A DNA stretch of 64,000 nucleotides from Paracoccus sp. (in: a-proteobacteria) (GCF_030538755.1 NZ_JAUNTJ010000004.1:124001-188000), one strand, 5' to 3'; numbered from the stretch's first letter, positions 7,118 through 16,055 are shown. The notes: generated by a model not told the origin, from the letters alone. Program-made: numbers and translations.

Positions 7118-8617
7118 TCAGCCCCGCGGCGCCCTCGGCGGTTTCCCCTCGCCCCGAGGGCGCCCCTTGGGGCCGCCCGGCTTGGGACCGGCCCCTTTCG
7201 GACCACCAAAACGCGGCTTGCGCGGACCATCGCCATCTTCGCGACGTGGGCCAGAGCCGAACGCGCGCGGTTTACGCGGACCTTCACCATCCTCGCGGCG
7301 CGGGCCGTTTTTGCTCCAGCGGGGTTTGCGCGGGGTGTCGCCCTCGCTGTTACGCGGGCCGGCGAAATCACGGGGCTTGCGCGGGCGGTCGTCATCCTCG
7401 CGGCGGGGGCGGTCGTCGCCATAGGCGCGGGGTTTGCGGTCGCTGTCCAGCGGACGCGGTTTGCGCGGCCGGTCGCCAAAATCGCGGGCCCCATCGCCGT
7501 CACGGCGCGGGCCGGTGCCAAAGCTGCGCGGCTTGCGCGGGGCATCGCCGTCTTCACGGCGCGGGCGGTCGCCAAAGCGGGGCTTGCGGTCGCCAAAGCT
7601 GCGCGATTTGCGCGGGGCGTCGCCGTCTTCGCGGCGCGGGCGGTCGCCAAAGCGGGGCTTGCGGTCGCCATCCTCGCGCGGCGGGCGGTCGCCAAAGGCG
7701 CGCGGTTTGCGCGGGGCGTCGCCGTCTTCGCGGCGCGGGCGGTCGCCAAAGCGGGGCTTGCGGTCGCCATCCTCGCGCGGCGGGCGGTCGCCAAAGCGGG
7801 GTTTGTCGCCAAAGCGGCGGGCGGCGGGGGCTTCGTCTTCTTCGCCGGTCAGCAGGCCGCCCAACTGGTCGCGCAGCACGCGGCGCTTGATTTCGCGCAC
7901 CTCGTTCGGCTCCATCCCGGTCAGGCGGAAGGGACCATAGGCGATGCGGATCAGCCGGTTCACGATCAGCCCGACATGCGCCATCGCACGGCGGATTTCG
8001 CGGTTCCTGCCCTCGCGGATGCCGACGGTCAGCCAGGCGTTCGCGCCCTGCTGGCTGTCCAGGCGGATCTCCATCGGGGCGAAATCCTCGCCGTCGATGG
8101 TGGCACCGCGGCGCAGGGGATCAAAGGTCAGCTCGCTTGGCTGGCCGTTCACGCGCACCCGATAGCGCCGCAGCCAGCCGGTCGCGGGCAGTTCCAGCCG
8201 CCGCTTCAGCTCGCCGTCATTGGTCAGCAGCAGCAGCCCTTCGGAGTTCAGGTCAAGCCGGCCCACGCTCATCACGCGGGGCAGATCGCGGGGCAGCGCG
8301 TCAAAGACGGTCTGGCGGCCCTTTTCATCCGATTCCGATGTGACCAGCCCGACGGGTTTGTAATACATCCACAGCCGGGTTTCCTGCGGCTCGTCCAGCT
8401 TTTTGCCATCGACCGTCACCCGGTCGGTGGGCAGAATATCCAGCGCCGGGCTGTTGATGACGGTGCCATTCACGGCCACGCGGCCTTCGACGATCATCCG
8501 CTCGGCCTCGCGGCGGCTGGCGACACCGGCGCGGGCCATCACCTTGGCGATGCGTTCACCATTGCTGGCGGGGCCGGTTTCGGGGGTATCGGGCGTTTCG
8601 GGGGTCTGGTCGGTCAT
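7118..8617 (-). CDS. rluB: 23S rRNA pseudouridine synthase RluB-type with repeat-rich basic tail
   Basis: 499 residues. An S4 RNA-binding domain (about 20-70) is followed by the RsuA/RluB catalytic domain, with the catalytic Asp in GRLDLNSEGLLLL and the conserved KPVGLVTS and REGRNREIRRA motifs. From about residue 260 to the end the protein is a disordered tail of Arg, Asp, Gly, Pro and Lys built on repeats such as RFGDRPRREDGD and APRKPR. It should modify uridine in helix 89 of 23S rRNA. The start at 8617 has AGGAG about 9 bases upstream; a 52-codon extension lacks a site. The tail probably adds non-specific RNA affinity. Confidence 0.88.
   Translation of the reverse strand: MTDQTPETPDTPETGPASNGERIAKVMARAGVASRREAERMIVEGRVAVNGTVINSPALDILPTDRVTVDGKKLDEPQETRLWMYYKPVGLVTSESDEKGRQTVFDALPRDLPRVMSVGRLDLNSEGLLLLTNDGELKRRLELPATGWLRRYRVRVNGQPSELTFDPLRRGATIDGEDFAPMEIRLDSQQGANAWLTVGIREGRNREIRRAMAHVGLIVNRLIRIAYGPFRLTGMEPNEVREIKRRVLRDQLGGLLTGEEDEAPAARRFGDKPRFGDRPPREDGDRKPRFGDRPRREDGDAPRKPRAFGDRPPREDGDRKPRFGDRPRREDGDAPRKSRSFGDRKPRFGDRPRREDGDAPRKPRSFGTGPRRDGDGARDFGDRPRKPRPLDSDRKPRAYGDDRPRREDDDRPRKPRDFAGPRNSEGDTPRKPRWSKNGPRREDGEGPRKPRAFGSGPRREDGDGPRKPRFGGPKGAGPKPGGPKGRPRGEGKPPRAPRG
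7611..7796. repeat. 87-bp perfect direct repeat inside rluB
   Basis: Bases 7611-7697 recur exactly at 7710-7796, a 99-base (33-codon) period. Shorter variants of the same units cover about 7200-7810. The repeats are in frame and encode the charged tail of RluB. Confidence 0.85.
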
Positions 8618-8725
8618 GGCGAAATCTCCTGCGCATCGCTGCGGTGGTAAAGAACCTGCGTTACGCTTAACGCGCCACAAAGGAAAGCGTTTCCTTTCGT
8701 CGTTCACGCAGCCATGATCCGGGCC

Positions 8726-9610
8726 ATGATCGACCGTCTTAACATGTTCATGGTTCTGGCCCGCGAGCGTCACTTTGGCCGCGCCGCCGAATCGCTGGGG
8801 ATTACGCAGCCGTCGCTGTCATCGGCGCTGAAAACGCTGGAGGATCAGCTGGGCGTGCAACTGGTCCGGCGCGGCAGCCGCTTTCAGGGCCTGACGCCCG
8901 AGGGCGAACGGGTGCTGGGCTGGGCGCGGCGGATCGTCGGCGATGCCCGCGCGCTAGAGGCCGAGATGGCCGCCATGCGGCGCGGCATCACCGGGCGGCT
9001 GCGCATCGGCGTGATCCCCACCGCCATGCCGCGCATCGCCGCGCTGACCACGCCGTTTCTGTCCGCGCATCCCGATGCGGGCGTCACCATCCTGTCGCGG
9101 TCATCCGACGAAATCCGCGACCAGATCGCCGCGCTGGAACTGGATGCAGGCGTCACCTATCTGGAAAACGAGCCGCTGGGCCGGGTGCAGGTCCGCCCGC
9201 TGTATCGCGAAAGCTATTGCCTGATCGACCGGGGCAGCGGCACCGGACCCGCCGACTGGGCCGAGGCCGCCGCCCGCCCCCTGTGCCTGCTGACCCCCGA
9301 TATGCAGAACCGGCGCATCGTATCGGCGCATCTGGCGGCACATGGCCCCGCCCCGGCCCCGCGCATCGAAAGCAATTCCATGCTGGCGATCCTGTCGCAT
9401 GTGGCGACCGGCCAATGGGCAGCGGTTCTGCCCCGCGCGCTGGCGCAGGGCCTGCCGCTGCCTGCCGGGGTCCATGCCCGTGATCTGCCGGGCGCTGCGG
9501 GGCAGATGGTCGGCCTTGTCGTGGCCGACCGCGACCCGCAGCCGCCCATCGTCGCCGCGCTGCTGGAAGCAGGGGCGACGATTGACGATGGCTCAGAGGC
9601 GATAGACTAA
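8726..9610 (+). CDS. LysR-family transcriptional regulator, likely of the fds operon
   Basis: A 294-residue LysR regulator. The N-terminal helix-turn-helix includes HFGRAAESLGITQPSLSSALKTLE, followed by a linker and an effector-binding domain starting at TGRLRIGVIPTAMPRI. The start at 8726 places the usual few residues before the HTH; an ATG at 8714 is an alternative, and neither has a clear ribosome site. It sits 88 bases upstream of fdsG in the same direction. LysR-type FdsR proteins control fds operons in Cupriavidus, so a formate-operon regulator is the best guess, not proven here. Confidence 0.85.
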   Translation: MIDRLNMFMVLARERHFGRAAESLGITQPSLSSALKTLEDQLGVQLVRRGSRFQGLTPEGERVLGWARRIVGDARALEAEMAAMRRGITGRLRIGVIPTAMPRIAALTTPFLSAHPDAGVTILSRSSDEIRDQIAALELDAGVTYLENEPLGRVQVRPLYRESYCLIDRGSGTGPADWAEAAARPLCLLTPDMQNRRIVSAHLAAHGPAPAPRIESNSMLAILSHVATGQWAAVLPRALAQGLPLPAGVHARDLPGAAGQMVGLVVADRDPQPPIVAALLEAGATIDDGSEAID

Positions 9611-9626
9611 CCTTATCAAACTACCT

Positions 9627-9640
9627 GCAATTACAATTGC
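9627..9640. promoter_or_regulatory. Candidate LysR-type operator upstream of fdsG
   Basis: GCAATT-AC-AATTGC is a perfect 6-2-6 palindrome in the AT-rich 88-base gap between the LysR gene and fdsG. It contains several T-N11-A style pairings. Confidence 0.5.
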
Positions 9641-9698
9641 ATTGCCTATCGTTGGTTGTTAATCTGATTCCCGAGGAACCAACCCGGACCGCAAGCAC

Positions 9699-10187
9699 AT
9701 GAGCCAGCACGTTGACGGCATCCCGTTTGACAGCGATGCGCAAGACCTCCTGACCACCATCATCGCCCGCCACAGCGGGCGCGAAGGCCCGCTGCTGCCG
9801 ATCCTGCATGATGTTCAGGCCGAATGGGGCATGATCCCCGATGCCGCGCAGCCGCTGATCGCCGTCGCCCTGAACCTGACGCGGGCCGAGGTTTACGGCG
9901 TCGTCAGCTTTTACCACGATTTCCGCGACCACCCCACGGGCCGCCACACCCTGCGCCTGTGCCGGGCCGAGGCGTGCAAGTCGATGGGCGCCGATGCGCT
10001 GGCCGATCAGGTGCGCGCGTCGCTGGGGATCGACTGGCACGAAACCACGCCGGACGGGCGGGTGACGCTGGAACCCGTGTTCTGCCTTGGCCTGTGCGCC
10101 TGCGCGCCCGCCGGGCAGGTGGACGGGCAATTGCACGGGCGGCTGACCGCCGACCGGGTGGCCGATCTGACGGGGGGCATGGCATGA
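9699..10187 (+). CDS. fdsG: NAD-dependent formate dehydrogenase, gamma subunit
   Basis: 162 residues of the NuoE/HoxE thioredoxin-like type. The [2Fe-2S] ligands are visible as Cys88, Cys93, Cys129 and Cys133 (LCRAEACKS and FCLGLCACAP). With FdsB it forms the diaphorase part of the soluble formate dehydrogenase, which oxidises formate to CO2 and reduces NAD+. Length fits FdsG and it is the first gene of the operon, after the LysR gene. Its TGA overlaps the fdsB ATG as ATGA. Confidence 0.93.
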   Translation: MSQHVDGIPFDSDAQDLLTTIIARHSGREGPLLPILHDVQAEWGMIPDAAQPLIAVALNLTRAEVYGVVSFYHDFRDHPTGRHTLRLCRAEACKSMGADALADQVRASLGIDWHETTPDGRVTLEPVFCLGLCACAPAGQVDGQLHGRLTADRVADLTGGMA

Positions 10188-11713
10188 AGATCTACGTTCC
10201 CATCGACGCCGCCGCCCGCGCGCTTGGCGCCGATCAGGTCGCCCGCGCCGTCGCGGCCGAGGCCAAAGCCCGTGGCGAAGCCGTGCAGATCATCCGCAAC
10301 GGCAGCCGGGGCATGGTCTGGCTGGAACCCTTGGTCGAGGTGGAACAGGACGGGGTGCGCATGGGCTTTGGCCCCATGACCCCGGATGCGGTGGCGCAGC
10401 TTTGGGATGGCGGCGATCTGGCGCTTGGCCCGGTTGACGATCTGCGCTGGATGCGGCTGCAAACCCGGCTGACCTTTGCCCGCACCGGCGTCATCGACCC
10501 GGTGGATTACGACGATTATGCCGCCCACGGCGGGCTAAAGGGTCTGCGCGCCGCGATCAGCGCCGGGCCTGAATCCATCGTGCAGACCATCACCGATTCC
10601 GGTCTGCGCGGGCGCGGCGGGGCCGGCTTCCCCACCGGCATCAAATGGAAAACCGTCGCGGGCGCGCCCGGCCCGCAGAAATACATCGTCTGCAACGCCG
10701 ACGAGGGCGACAGCGGCACCTTTGCCGACCGGATGCTGATGGAAGGCGACCCCTTCTGCCTGATCGAGGGCATGGCCATCGCCGGCATCGCCGTGGGCGC
10801 GACGCAGGGCTATATCTATATCCGCAGCGAATACCCCGACGCGATCCGCGCCATGAATGACGCCATCGCCGCCGCCCGCGCGCGCGGCATGTTGGGCGGC
10901 AGCGTGCTGGGCAGCGGCTTTGCCTATGACATGGAGGTGCGCGTCGGCGCAGGGGCCTATGTCTGCGGCGAGGAAACCAGCCTGCTGAACAGTCTGGAGG
11001 GCAAGCGCGGCGTGGTCCGCGCCAAACCGCCCATTCCGGCGCTGCATGGCTTTCTGGGCCGGCCGACAGTGGTCAACAACGTCATCTCGCTGGGGTCGGT
11101 GCCGTGGATCATGGCGAATGGCGCGGCGGCCTATGCGGCGTATGGCATCGGGCGGTCCAAGGGCACGATCCCGCTGCAAATCGCCGGAAACGTGAAACAC
11201 GGCGGGCTGTTCGAGATCGCCTTTGGCGTCTCCCTGCGCCAGATCATCGAGGATTTCGGCGGCGGCACCGCCTCGGGGCGGCCGGTCAAGGCGGTGCAGT
11301 CGGGCGGCCCCCTGGGCGCCTATTTCCCGCCCGCGCTGTTCGACACGCCCTTCTGTTATGAAGAATTCGCCGGGCAGGACGGTCTGGTTGGCCATGCGGG
11401 CGTGGTGGTGTTCGACGATACGACCGACATGCTGGACATGGCCCGTTTCGCGATGGAGTTCTGCGCCATCGAATCCTGCGGCAAATGCACACCCTGCCGC
11501 ATCGGATCGGTGCGCGGCGTCGAAACGCTGGACCGCATCGCATCGGGCGACGAAACCGGCATCCCGATCCTGCGCGACCTGTGCAACACGATGAAATGGG
11601 GCAGCCTCTGCGCGCTTGGCGGGTTCGCGCCCTATCCGGTCTTGTCGGCGCTGAACCACTTCCCCGACGATTTCACCGGACGATCCGCCCCGCAGCAAGA
11701 GGCGGCGGAATGA
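10184..11713 (+). CDS. fdsB: NAD-dependent formate dehydrogenase, beta subunit
   Basis: 509 residues of NuoF type with an N-terminal thioredoxin-like extension. The FMN/NAD region includes GLRGRGGAGFPTGIKW and YIVCNADEGDSGTFADR, and the C-terminal [4Fe-4S] motif is ESCGKCTPCRIGS plus a later Cys in LCALGGF. It passes electrons from FdsA iron-sulfur clusters to FMN and NAD+. The start at 10184 gives a four-base overlap with fdsG; the longer reading frame upstream is fdsG out of frame. The stop overlaps the following VOC gene as ATGA. Confidence 0.95.
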   Translation: MKIYVPIDAAARALGADQVARAVAAEAKARGEAVQIIRNGSRGMVWLEPLVEVEQDGVRMGFGPMTPDAVAQLWDGGDLALGPVDDLRWMRLQTRLTFARTGVIDPVDYDDYAAHGGLKGLRAAISAGPESIVQTITDSGLRGRGGAGFPTGIKWKTVAGAPGPQKYIVCNADEGDSGTFADRMLMEGDPFCLIEGMAIAGIAVGATQGYIYIRSEYPDAIRAMNDAIAAARARGMLGGSVLGSGFAYDMEVRVGAGAYVCGEETSLLNSLEGKRGVVRAKPPIPALHGFLGRPTVVNNVISLGSVPWIMANGAAAYAAYGIGRSKGTIPLQIAGNVKHGGLFEIAFGVSLRQIIEDFGGGTASGRPVKAVQSGGPLGAYFPPALFDTPFCYEEFAGQDGLVGHAGVVVFDDTTDMLDMARFAMEFCAIESCGKCTPCRIGSVRGVETLDRIASGDETGIPILRDLCNTMKWGSLCALGGFAPYPVLSALNHFPDDFTGRSAPQQEAAE

Positions 11714-12123
11714 TAACCGGCCTGTCGCATATCACCCTTGCCTGCCGCGATCTGGACCGGATGGCCGCGAACCTGACCAGCGTTCCGGGCGCGCAGCAGG
11801 TTTACGACAGCGGCGACCGCAGGTTTTCGCTGTCGCGCGAACGGTTTTTTGTGGCGGGCGGGCTGTGGATTGCGGTGATGCAGGGCGATCCCCTGCCCGA
11901 ATGCAGCTATAACCGCATCGCCTTTCAGATCGAGGATGCCGATTATGATCGGCTGTATCAGCGCATCCAGTCGCTTGGGCTGGAGATCCGTCCACCACGC
12001 CCAAGGGTCGCGGGCGAAGGCCGCTCGATCTGTTCTTATGATGACGACAATCACCTGTTCGAACTGCACACCGGAACGCTGGACCAGCGGCTGAACCATT
12101 ACGCCGCGTCGGAGGCCGCATGA
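11710..12123 (+). CDS. FosX-like fosfomycin hydrolase homologue (VOC family) inside the fds operon
   Basis: 137 residues of the glyoxalase/VOC fold. It matches the FosX pattern closely: start MITGLSHITL, SGDRRFSLSRERFF, GLWIAVMQGDPL, RPRVAGEGRSI and NHLFELHTGTL. The FosX general base Glu44 and metal ligands His7 and Glu118 are present. The second metal ligand, His69 in FosX, is Arg69 here (codon CGC at 11914-11916), which should weaken or abolish Mn2+ binding. It overlaps fdsB and fdsA by ATGA on both sides, so it is translated with formate dehydrogenase. FosX opens the fosfomycin epoxide with water; whether this copy does so is doubtful. It may be a repurposed VOC protein. Base usage matches the operon. 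Confidence 0.82.
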   Translation: MITGLSHITLACRDLDRMAANLTSVPGAQQVYDSGDRRFSLSRERFFVAGGLWIAVMQGDPLPECSYNRIAFQIEDADYDRLYQRIQSLGLEIRPPRPRVAGEGRSICSYDDDNHLFELHTGTLDQRLNHYAASEAA

Positions 12124-15005
12124 AAGACTTTATCATCCCGCCCAAGGAATGGACCCGCGACATGGGCACGCCCGCTGCGCATGGCGCGCCGGTCAGCCTG
12201 ACGATCGACGGCATCGCCGTTACCGTGCCAGCGGGCACCTCGGTCATGCGCGCCGCCGCCGAGGCCGGGATCACCGTGCCGAAACTGTGCGCGACCGACA
12301 ATATCGAGGCCTTCGGGTCGTGCCGGCTGTGCGTCGTCGCGATCGAGGGGATGCGCGGCACGCCCGCATCCTGCACCACGCCCGTAGCCGAAGGCATGGT
12401 CGTTCACACCCAAACCGACGAAATCGCCCGCATTCGTCGTGGCGTGATGGAGCTGTATATCTCCGATCACCCGCTGGATTGCCTGACCTGCGCCGCCAAT
12501 GGCGATTGCGAATTGCAGGATATGGCGGGCGCGGTCGGCCTGCGCGAGGTGCGCTTTGACCCCGGCAAGAACCATTTTGCCACCCGCCAGAACGGCGAGG
12601 CCAACCCGGAATACCGGCCCAAGGATCAGACCAACCCCTATTTCACCTTTGACCCGGCGAAATGTATCGTCTGTTCCCGCTGCGTCCGCGCCTGCGAAGA
12701 GGTGCAGGGCACCTTTGCCCTGACCATCGAAGGGCGCGGCTTTGACAGCCGGGTATCGGCGGGGATTGCGGGGGATGACTTTCTGTCCTCGGATTGCGTC
12801 AGTTGCGGGGCCTGTGTGCAGGTCTGCCCCACCGCGACGCTGATCGAAAACAAGGTGATCGACATCGGCACCCCCGACCGCGTGGTGAAAACCACCTGCG
12901 CCTATTGCGGTGTCGGGTGCAGCTTTGACGCCCATATGCGCGGCGAAACCGTGGTCAAGATGGTGCCCAGCAAGGACGGGCAGGCCAACCGGGGCCATAG
13001 CTGCGTCAAGGGCCGCTTTGCCTGGGGCTATGCCACCCATGCCGACCGCATCCTGTCGCCGATGATCCGCGACCAGATCACCGATCCGTGGCGCGAAGTG
13101 TCGTGGGACGAGGCATTGGGCTTTGCCGCCGACCGGCTGCGGCAGGCGCAGGCCGATCACGGGCAGAACGCCATCGGGGTCATTACCTCGTCGCGCTGCA
13201 CCAACGAAGAAACCTATCTGGTGCAGAAGCTGACCCGCGCGGTCTTTGGCAATAACAACACCGACACCTGTGCGCGGGTGTGCCATTCGCCCACGGGCTA
13301 TGGGCTGCGGTCCACCTTTGGCACCTCGGCCGGGACGCATGATTTCGATTCGGTCGAGCAGACCGATCTGGCGCTGGTCATCGGCGCGAACCCGACCGAC
13401 GGGCACCCGGTGTTCGGGTCGCGCCTGCGCCGCCGTCTGCGGCAGGGGGCGGGGCTGATCGTCATCGACCCGCGCCGCATCGACCTGCTGGAAACGCCGC
13501 ATATGGGCACGGGCCTGCATCTGCCGCTGCGCCCCGGCACCAATGTCGCCGTCATCAGCGCGCTGGCCCATGTCATCGTGACGGAACAGCTGTATGACGA
13601 AGCCTTTATCCGCACCCGCTGCGACTGGGACGAATTCAGCGACTACGCCGCCTTTATCAGCGACAACCGCCATTCCCCGGAAGAAGTGGAAAAGCTGTCC
13701 GGCGTGCCCGCAGACCTGATCCGTCAGGCTGCCCGCGCCTATGCGGCGGCCCCGCGCGCCAGCATTTATTACGGGCTGGGCGTGACGGAACACAGCCAGG
13801 GATCGACCACCGTCATCGCGATTGCCAACATTGCGATGATGACCGGCAATATCGGCACCCCCGGCACCGGCGTGAACCCTCTGCGCGGGCAGAACAACGT
13901 GCAGGGGTCGTGCGACATGGGATCGTTCCCGCATGAATACCCCGGCTATCGCCATGTCAGCGACCCGGAAACGCGGGCGCTCTATGAACAGGCCTGGGGT
14001 GTGCCCCTGTCGGATGAGCCGGGCCTGCGCATCCCCAACATGTTCGATCAGGCTTTGGCCGGGCGGTTCCGCGGCCTGTATTGTCAGGGCGAAGACGTGG
14101 TGCAATCCGATCCCGACACCCGCCATGTCACCAGCGCGCTGAAGGCGATGGACATCGTGATCGTGCAGGATCTGTTCCTGAACGAGACCTCGAACTATGC
14201 CCATGTGTTCCTGCCCGGTTCCAGCTTTCTGGAAAAGGACGGCACGTTTACCAATGCCGAACGCCGCATCAATATGGTGCGCCGCTGTATGCCGCCCGCC
14301 CAAGGCTATGCCGATTGGGAAATCACGCAGATGCTGGCCAACCGCATGGGCGCGGGCTGGAGCTATACCCACCCGCGCGAAATCATGGATGAAATCGCCG
14401 CGACCACGCCCAGCTTCGCGGGCGTCAGCTTTGACCTGCTGGACCGGGTGGGTTCGGTGCAATGGCCCTGCAATGATGCCGCGCCGCTTGGCACGCCCTT
14501 GATGCATGTCGATGGTTTCGTGCGCGGCAAGGGCCGGTTCATCAATACCGAATATGTCGCGACCGAGGAACGCACCGGCGCGCGCTTTCCCTTGCTGCTG
14601 ACCACCGGGCGGACGCTGACGCAATACAACGTCGGCGCCCAGACGCGGCGCACCGGCAACACCGCCTGGCACCCCGAGGATATGCTGGAAATTCACCCGC
14701 ATGACGCCGAAACACGCGGGGTGCGGGATGGCGATTTCGTGCGCCTCACCTCGCGCGCGGGGGATACGACGATGCGGGCAAAGATCACCGACCGGGTGGC
14801 GCCGGGCGTGGTCTATACCACCTTCCACCATCCCGATGCACAGACCAATGTCGTCACCACCGACAATTCCGACTGGGCCACCAACTGCCCGGAGTTCAAG
14901 GTGACGGCTGTGCAGGTGTCGCCCTCGAACGGGCCAACGGAATGGCAGAGCGACTATGCCGCCCATTCCCGCCTGTCGCGCCGCATCCTGCCTGCGGCGG
15001 AATAA
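12120..15005 (+). CDS. fdsA: Molybdenum formate dehydrogenase, alpha (catalytic) subunit
   Basis: 961 residues. The N-terminal NuoG-like part carries a [2Fe-2S] set (Cys57, 68, 71, 85), a His117-Cys121-Cys124-Cys130 cluster site and two [4Fe-4S] sets (Cys182/185/188/192 and 226/229/232/236). The molybdopterin oxidoreductase domain starts with a further cluster (Cys260, 263, 267, 295). The active-site pair is Cys388-His389 in ARVCHSPTG, Cys being the expected Mo ligand. The bis-MGD-binding C-terminal domain includes TGRTLTQYN. This layout is that of Rhodobacter capsulatus FdsA. It oxidises formate in the cytoplasm. Confidence 0.96.
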   Translation: MKDFIIPPKEWTRDMGTPAAHGAPVSLTIDGIAVTVPAGTSVMRAAAEAGITVPKLCATDNIEAFGSCRLCVVAIEGMRGTPASCTTPVAEGMVVHTQTDEIARIRRGVMELYISDHPLDCLTCAANGDCELQDMAGAVGLREVRFDPGKNHFATRQNGEANPEYRPKDQTNPYFTFDPAKCIVCSRCVRACEEVQGTFALTIEGRGFDSRVSAGIAGDDFLSSDCVSCGACVQVCPTATLIENKVIDIGTPDRVVKTTCAYCGVGCSFDAHMRGETVVKMVPSKDGQANRGHSCVKGRFAWGYATHADRILSPMIRDQITDPWREVSWDEALGFAADRLRQAQADHGQNAIGVITSSRCTNEETYLVQKLTRAVFGNNNTDTCARVCHSPTGYGLRSTFGTSAGTHDFDSVEQTDLALVIGANPTDGHPVFGSRLRRRLRQGAGLIVIDPRRIDLLETPHMGTGLHLPLRPGTNVAVISALAHVIVTEQLYDEAFIRTRCDWDEFSDYAAFISDNRHSPEEVEKLSGVPADLIRQAARAYAAAPRASIYYGLGVTEHSQGSTTVIAIANIAMMTGNIGTPGTGVNPLRGQNNVQGSCDMGSFPHEYPGYRHVSDPETRALYEQAWGVPLSDEPGLRIPNMFDQALAGRFRGLYCQGEDVVQSDPDTRHVTSALKAMDIVIVQDLFLNETSNYAHVFLPGSSFLEKDGTFTNAERRINMVRRCMPPAQGYADWEITQMLANRMGAGWSYTHPREIMDEIAATTPSFAGVSFDLLDRVGSVQWPCNDAAPLGTPLMHVDGFVRGKGRFINTEYVATEERTGARFPLLLTTGRTLTQYNVGAQTRRTGNTAWHPEDMLEIHPHDAETRGVRDGDFVRLTSRAGDTTMRAKITDRVAPGVVYTTFHHPDAQTNVVTTDNSDWATNCPEFKVTAVQVSPSNGPTEWQSDYAAHSRLSRRILPAAE

Positions 15006-15008
15006 CGG

Positions 15009-15830
15009 ATGGAGGATCACGCCGCCGCATCCGCCCAACCGGCGGCCCCGCGCCGCTGGCAGGATGGTGCGTGGATCACCGGCGACGCCCCGCCGCCGCC
15101 AGCGGAATCGCCGGTGGCCATCGTGATCGACGGGCAAAGTCAGGCGGTGCTGATGGCCACACCCGCCGATCTGCATGATCTGGCCGTAGGCTTTGCCCTG
15201 ACCGAAGGCATGATCGCCAGTGCCGCCGATGTGCAGTCGTTCGAACAGGTCGCCGTGGAAACGCGCGGCCTGCCGGGGGCCGAAGCGCGGCTGTGGCTGC
15301 GCCCTGGCATCGCCGCCGCCCTGTCGGAACGACGCCGCAAGATGCTTGGCCCGGTCGGCTGCGGGCTGTGCGGGATCGACAGCATCGAACAGGCGCTGCC
15401 CGAACTGCTGCCCGTGACCAGCGCTTTGCGCATCACCCCCGCCGATATTCAGGCAGCCATGGCGGCGCTGAGCGCGGGGCAGATCCGCTGGCGTCAGACC
15501 CCCGCCATCCACGGTGCCTGTTTCTGGCACCCCGCCGCCGCCCCCACCGTGCGCGAGGACGTGGGCCGCCATAACGCGCTGGACAAGGTATCGGGCGCGC
15601 TGGCCCGCGACGGGCGCACCGGGGCGGGCGGGGTGATCGCCATGACCTCGCGCCTGTCGGTTGATCTGGTGCAAAAGGCGGCGCGGATGCAGGCCGCCGT
15701 GGTCATCGGCGCATCGGCCCCGACGACGCTGGCGATCACCTGGGCACAGGCGGCGGGCATCACCCTGATCGGGCGCGCGCGCGGCACCGGCTTTGACCTT
15801 TACACCCACCCCGAACGACTGAAAGGCTGA
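15009..15830 (+). CDS. fdhD: Formate dehydrogenase accessory sulfurtransferase FdhD (FdsC)
   Basis: 273 residues of the FdhD family. The CxxC motif is present as Cys118-Gly-Leu-Cys121 (VGCGLCGID), and the second conserved block reads REDVGRHNALDKV and MTSRLSVDLVQKAA. FdhD relays sulfur to the molybdenum cofactor before insertion into formate dehydrogenase. In fds operons this position is called fdsC. It begins 3 bases after the fdsA stop and ends 3 bases before fdsD, so all are one transcription unit. Confidence 0.93.
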   Translation: MEDHAAASAQPAAPRRWQDGAWITGDAPPPPAESPVAIVIDGQSQAVLMATPADLHDLAVGFALTEGMIASAADVQSFEQVAVETRGLPGAEARLWLRPGIAAALSERRRKMLGPVGCGLCGIDSIEQALPELLPVTSALRITPADIQAAMAALSAGQIRWRQTPAIHGACFWHPAAAPTVREDVGRHNALDKVSGALARDGRTGAGGVIAMTSRLSVDLVQKAARMQAAVVIGASAPTTLAITWAQAAGITLIGRARGTGFDLYTHPERLKG

Positions 15831-15833
15831 CCC

Positions 15834-16055
15834 ATGGCAGACAAGCTGATCCGCATGGCCACGCAGATTGCCGATTTCTGGCGTTACCAGCCGGGACAAC
15901 CGGAACGGGCCGTGGCCGAACATATCAACGATTACTGGTCCTATCAGATGCGACGTGATTTTCTGGCCGCGATCAAAGGGCAACCACAGGCCGATCCGGT
16001 GGTTCAGGCCACCGCCGCGCTGATCGACCTGCCCGATCACGACACCGCTGCCTGA
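15834..16055 (+). CDS. fdsD: Formate dehydrogenase delta subunit
   Basis: 73 residues matching the small FdsD family: MADKLIRMATQIADFWRY near the start and HINDYWSYQMRRDFL in the middle. It is a stabilising subunit of the FdsABG complex rather than a redox protein. It is the last gene of the operon; no clear terminator precedes accA 66 bases later. Confidence 0.9.
   Translation: MADKLIRMATQIADFWRYQPGQPERAVAEHINDYWSYQMRRDFLAAIKGQPQADPVVQATAALIDLPDHDTAA

Noticed and set aside
7200-7810. CRISPR-like repeated units
   Set aside because: The units are in frame with rluB, have no unique spacers of constant length and encode the protein tail.
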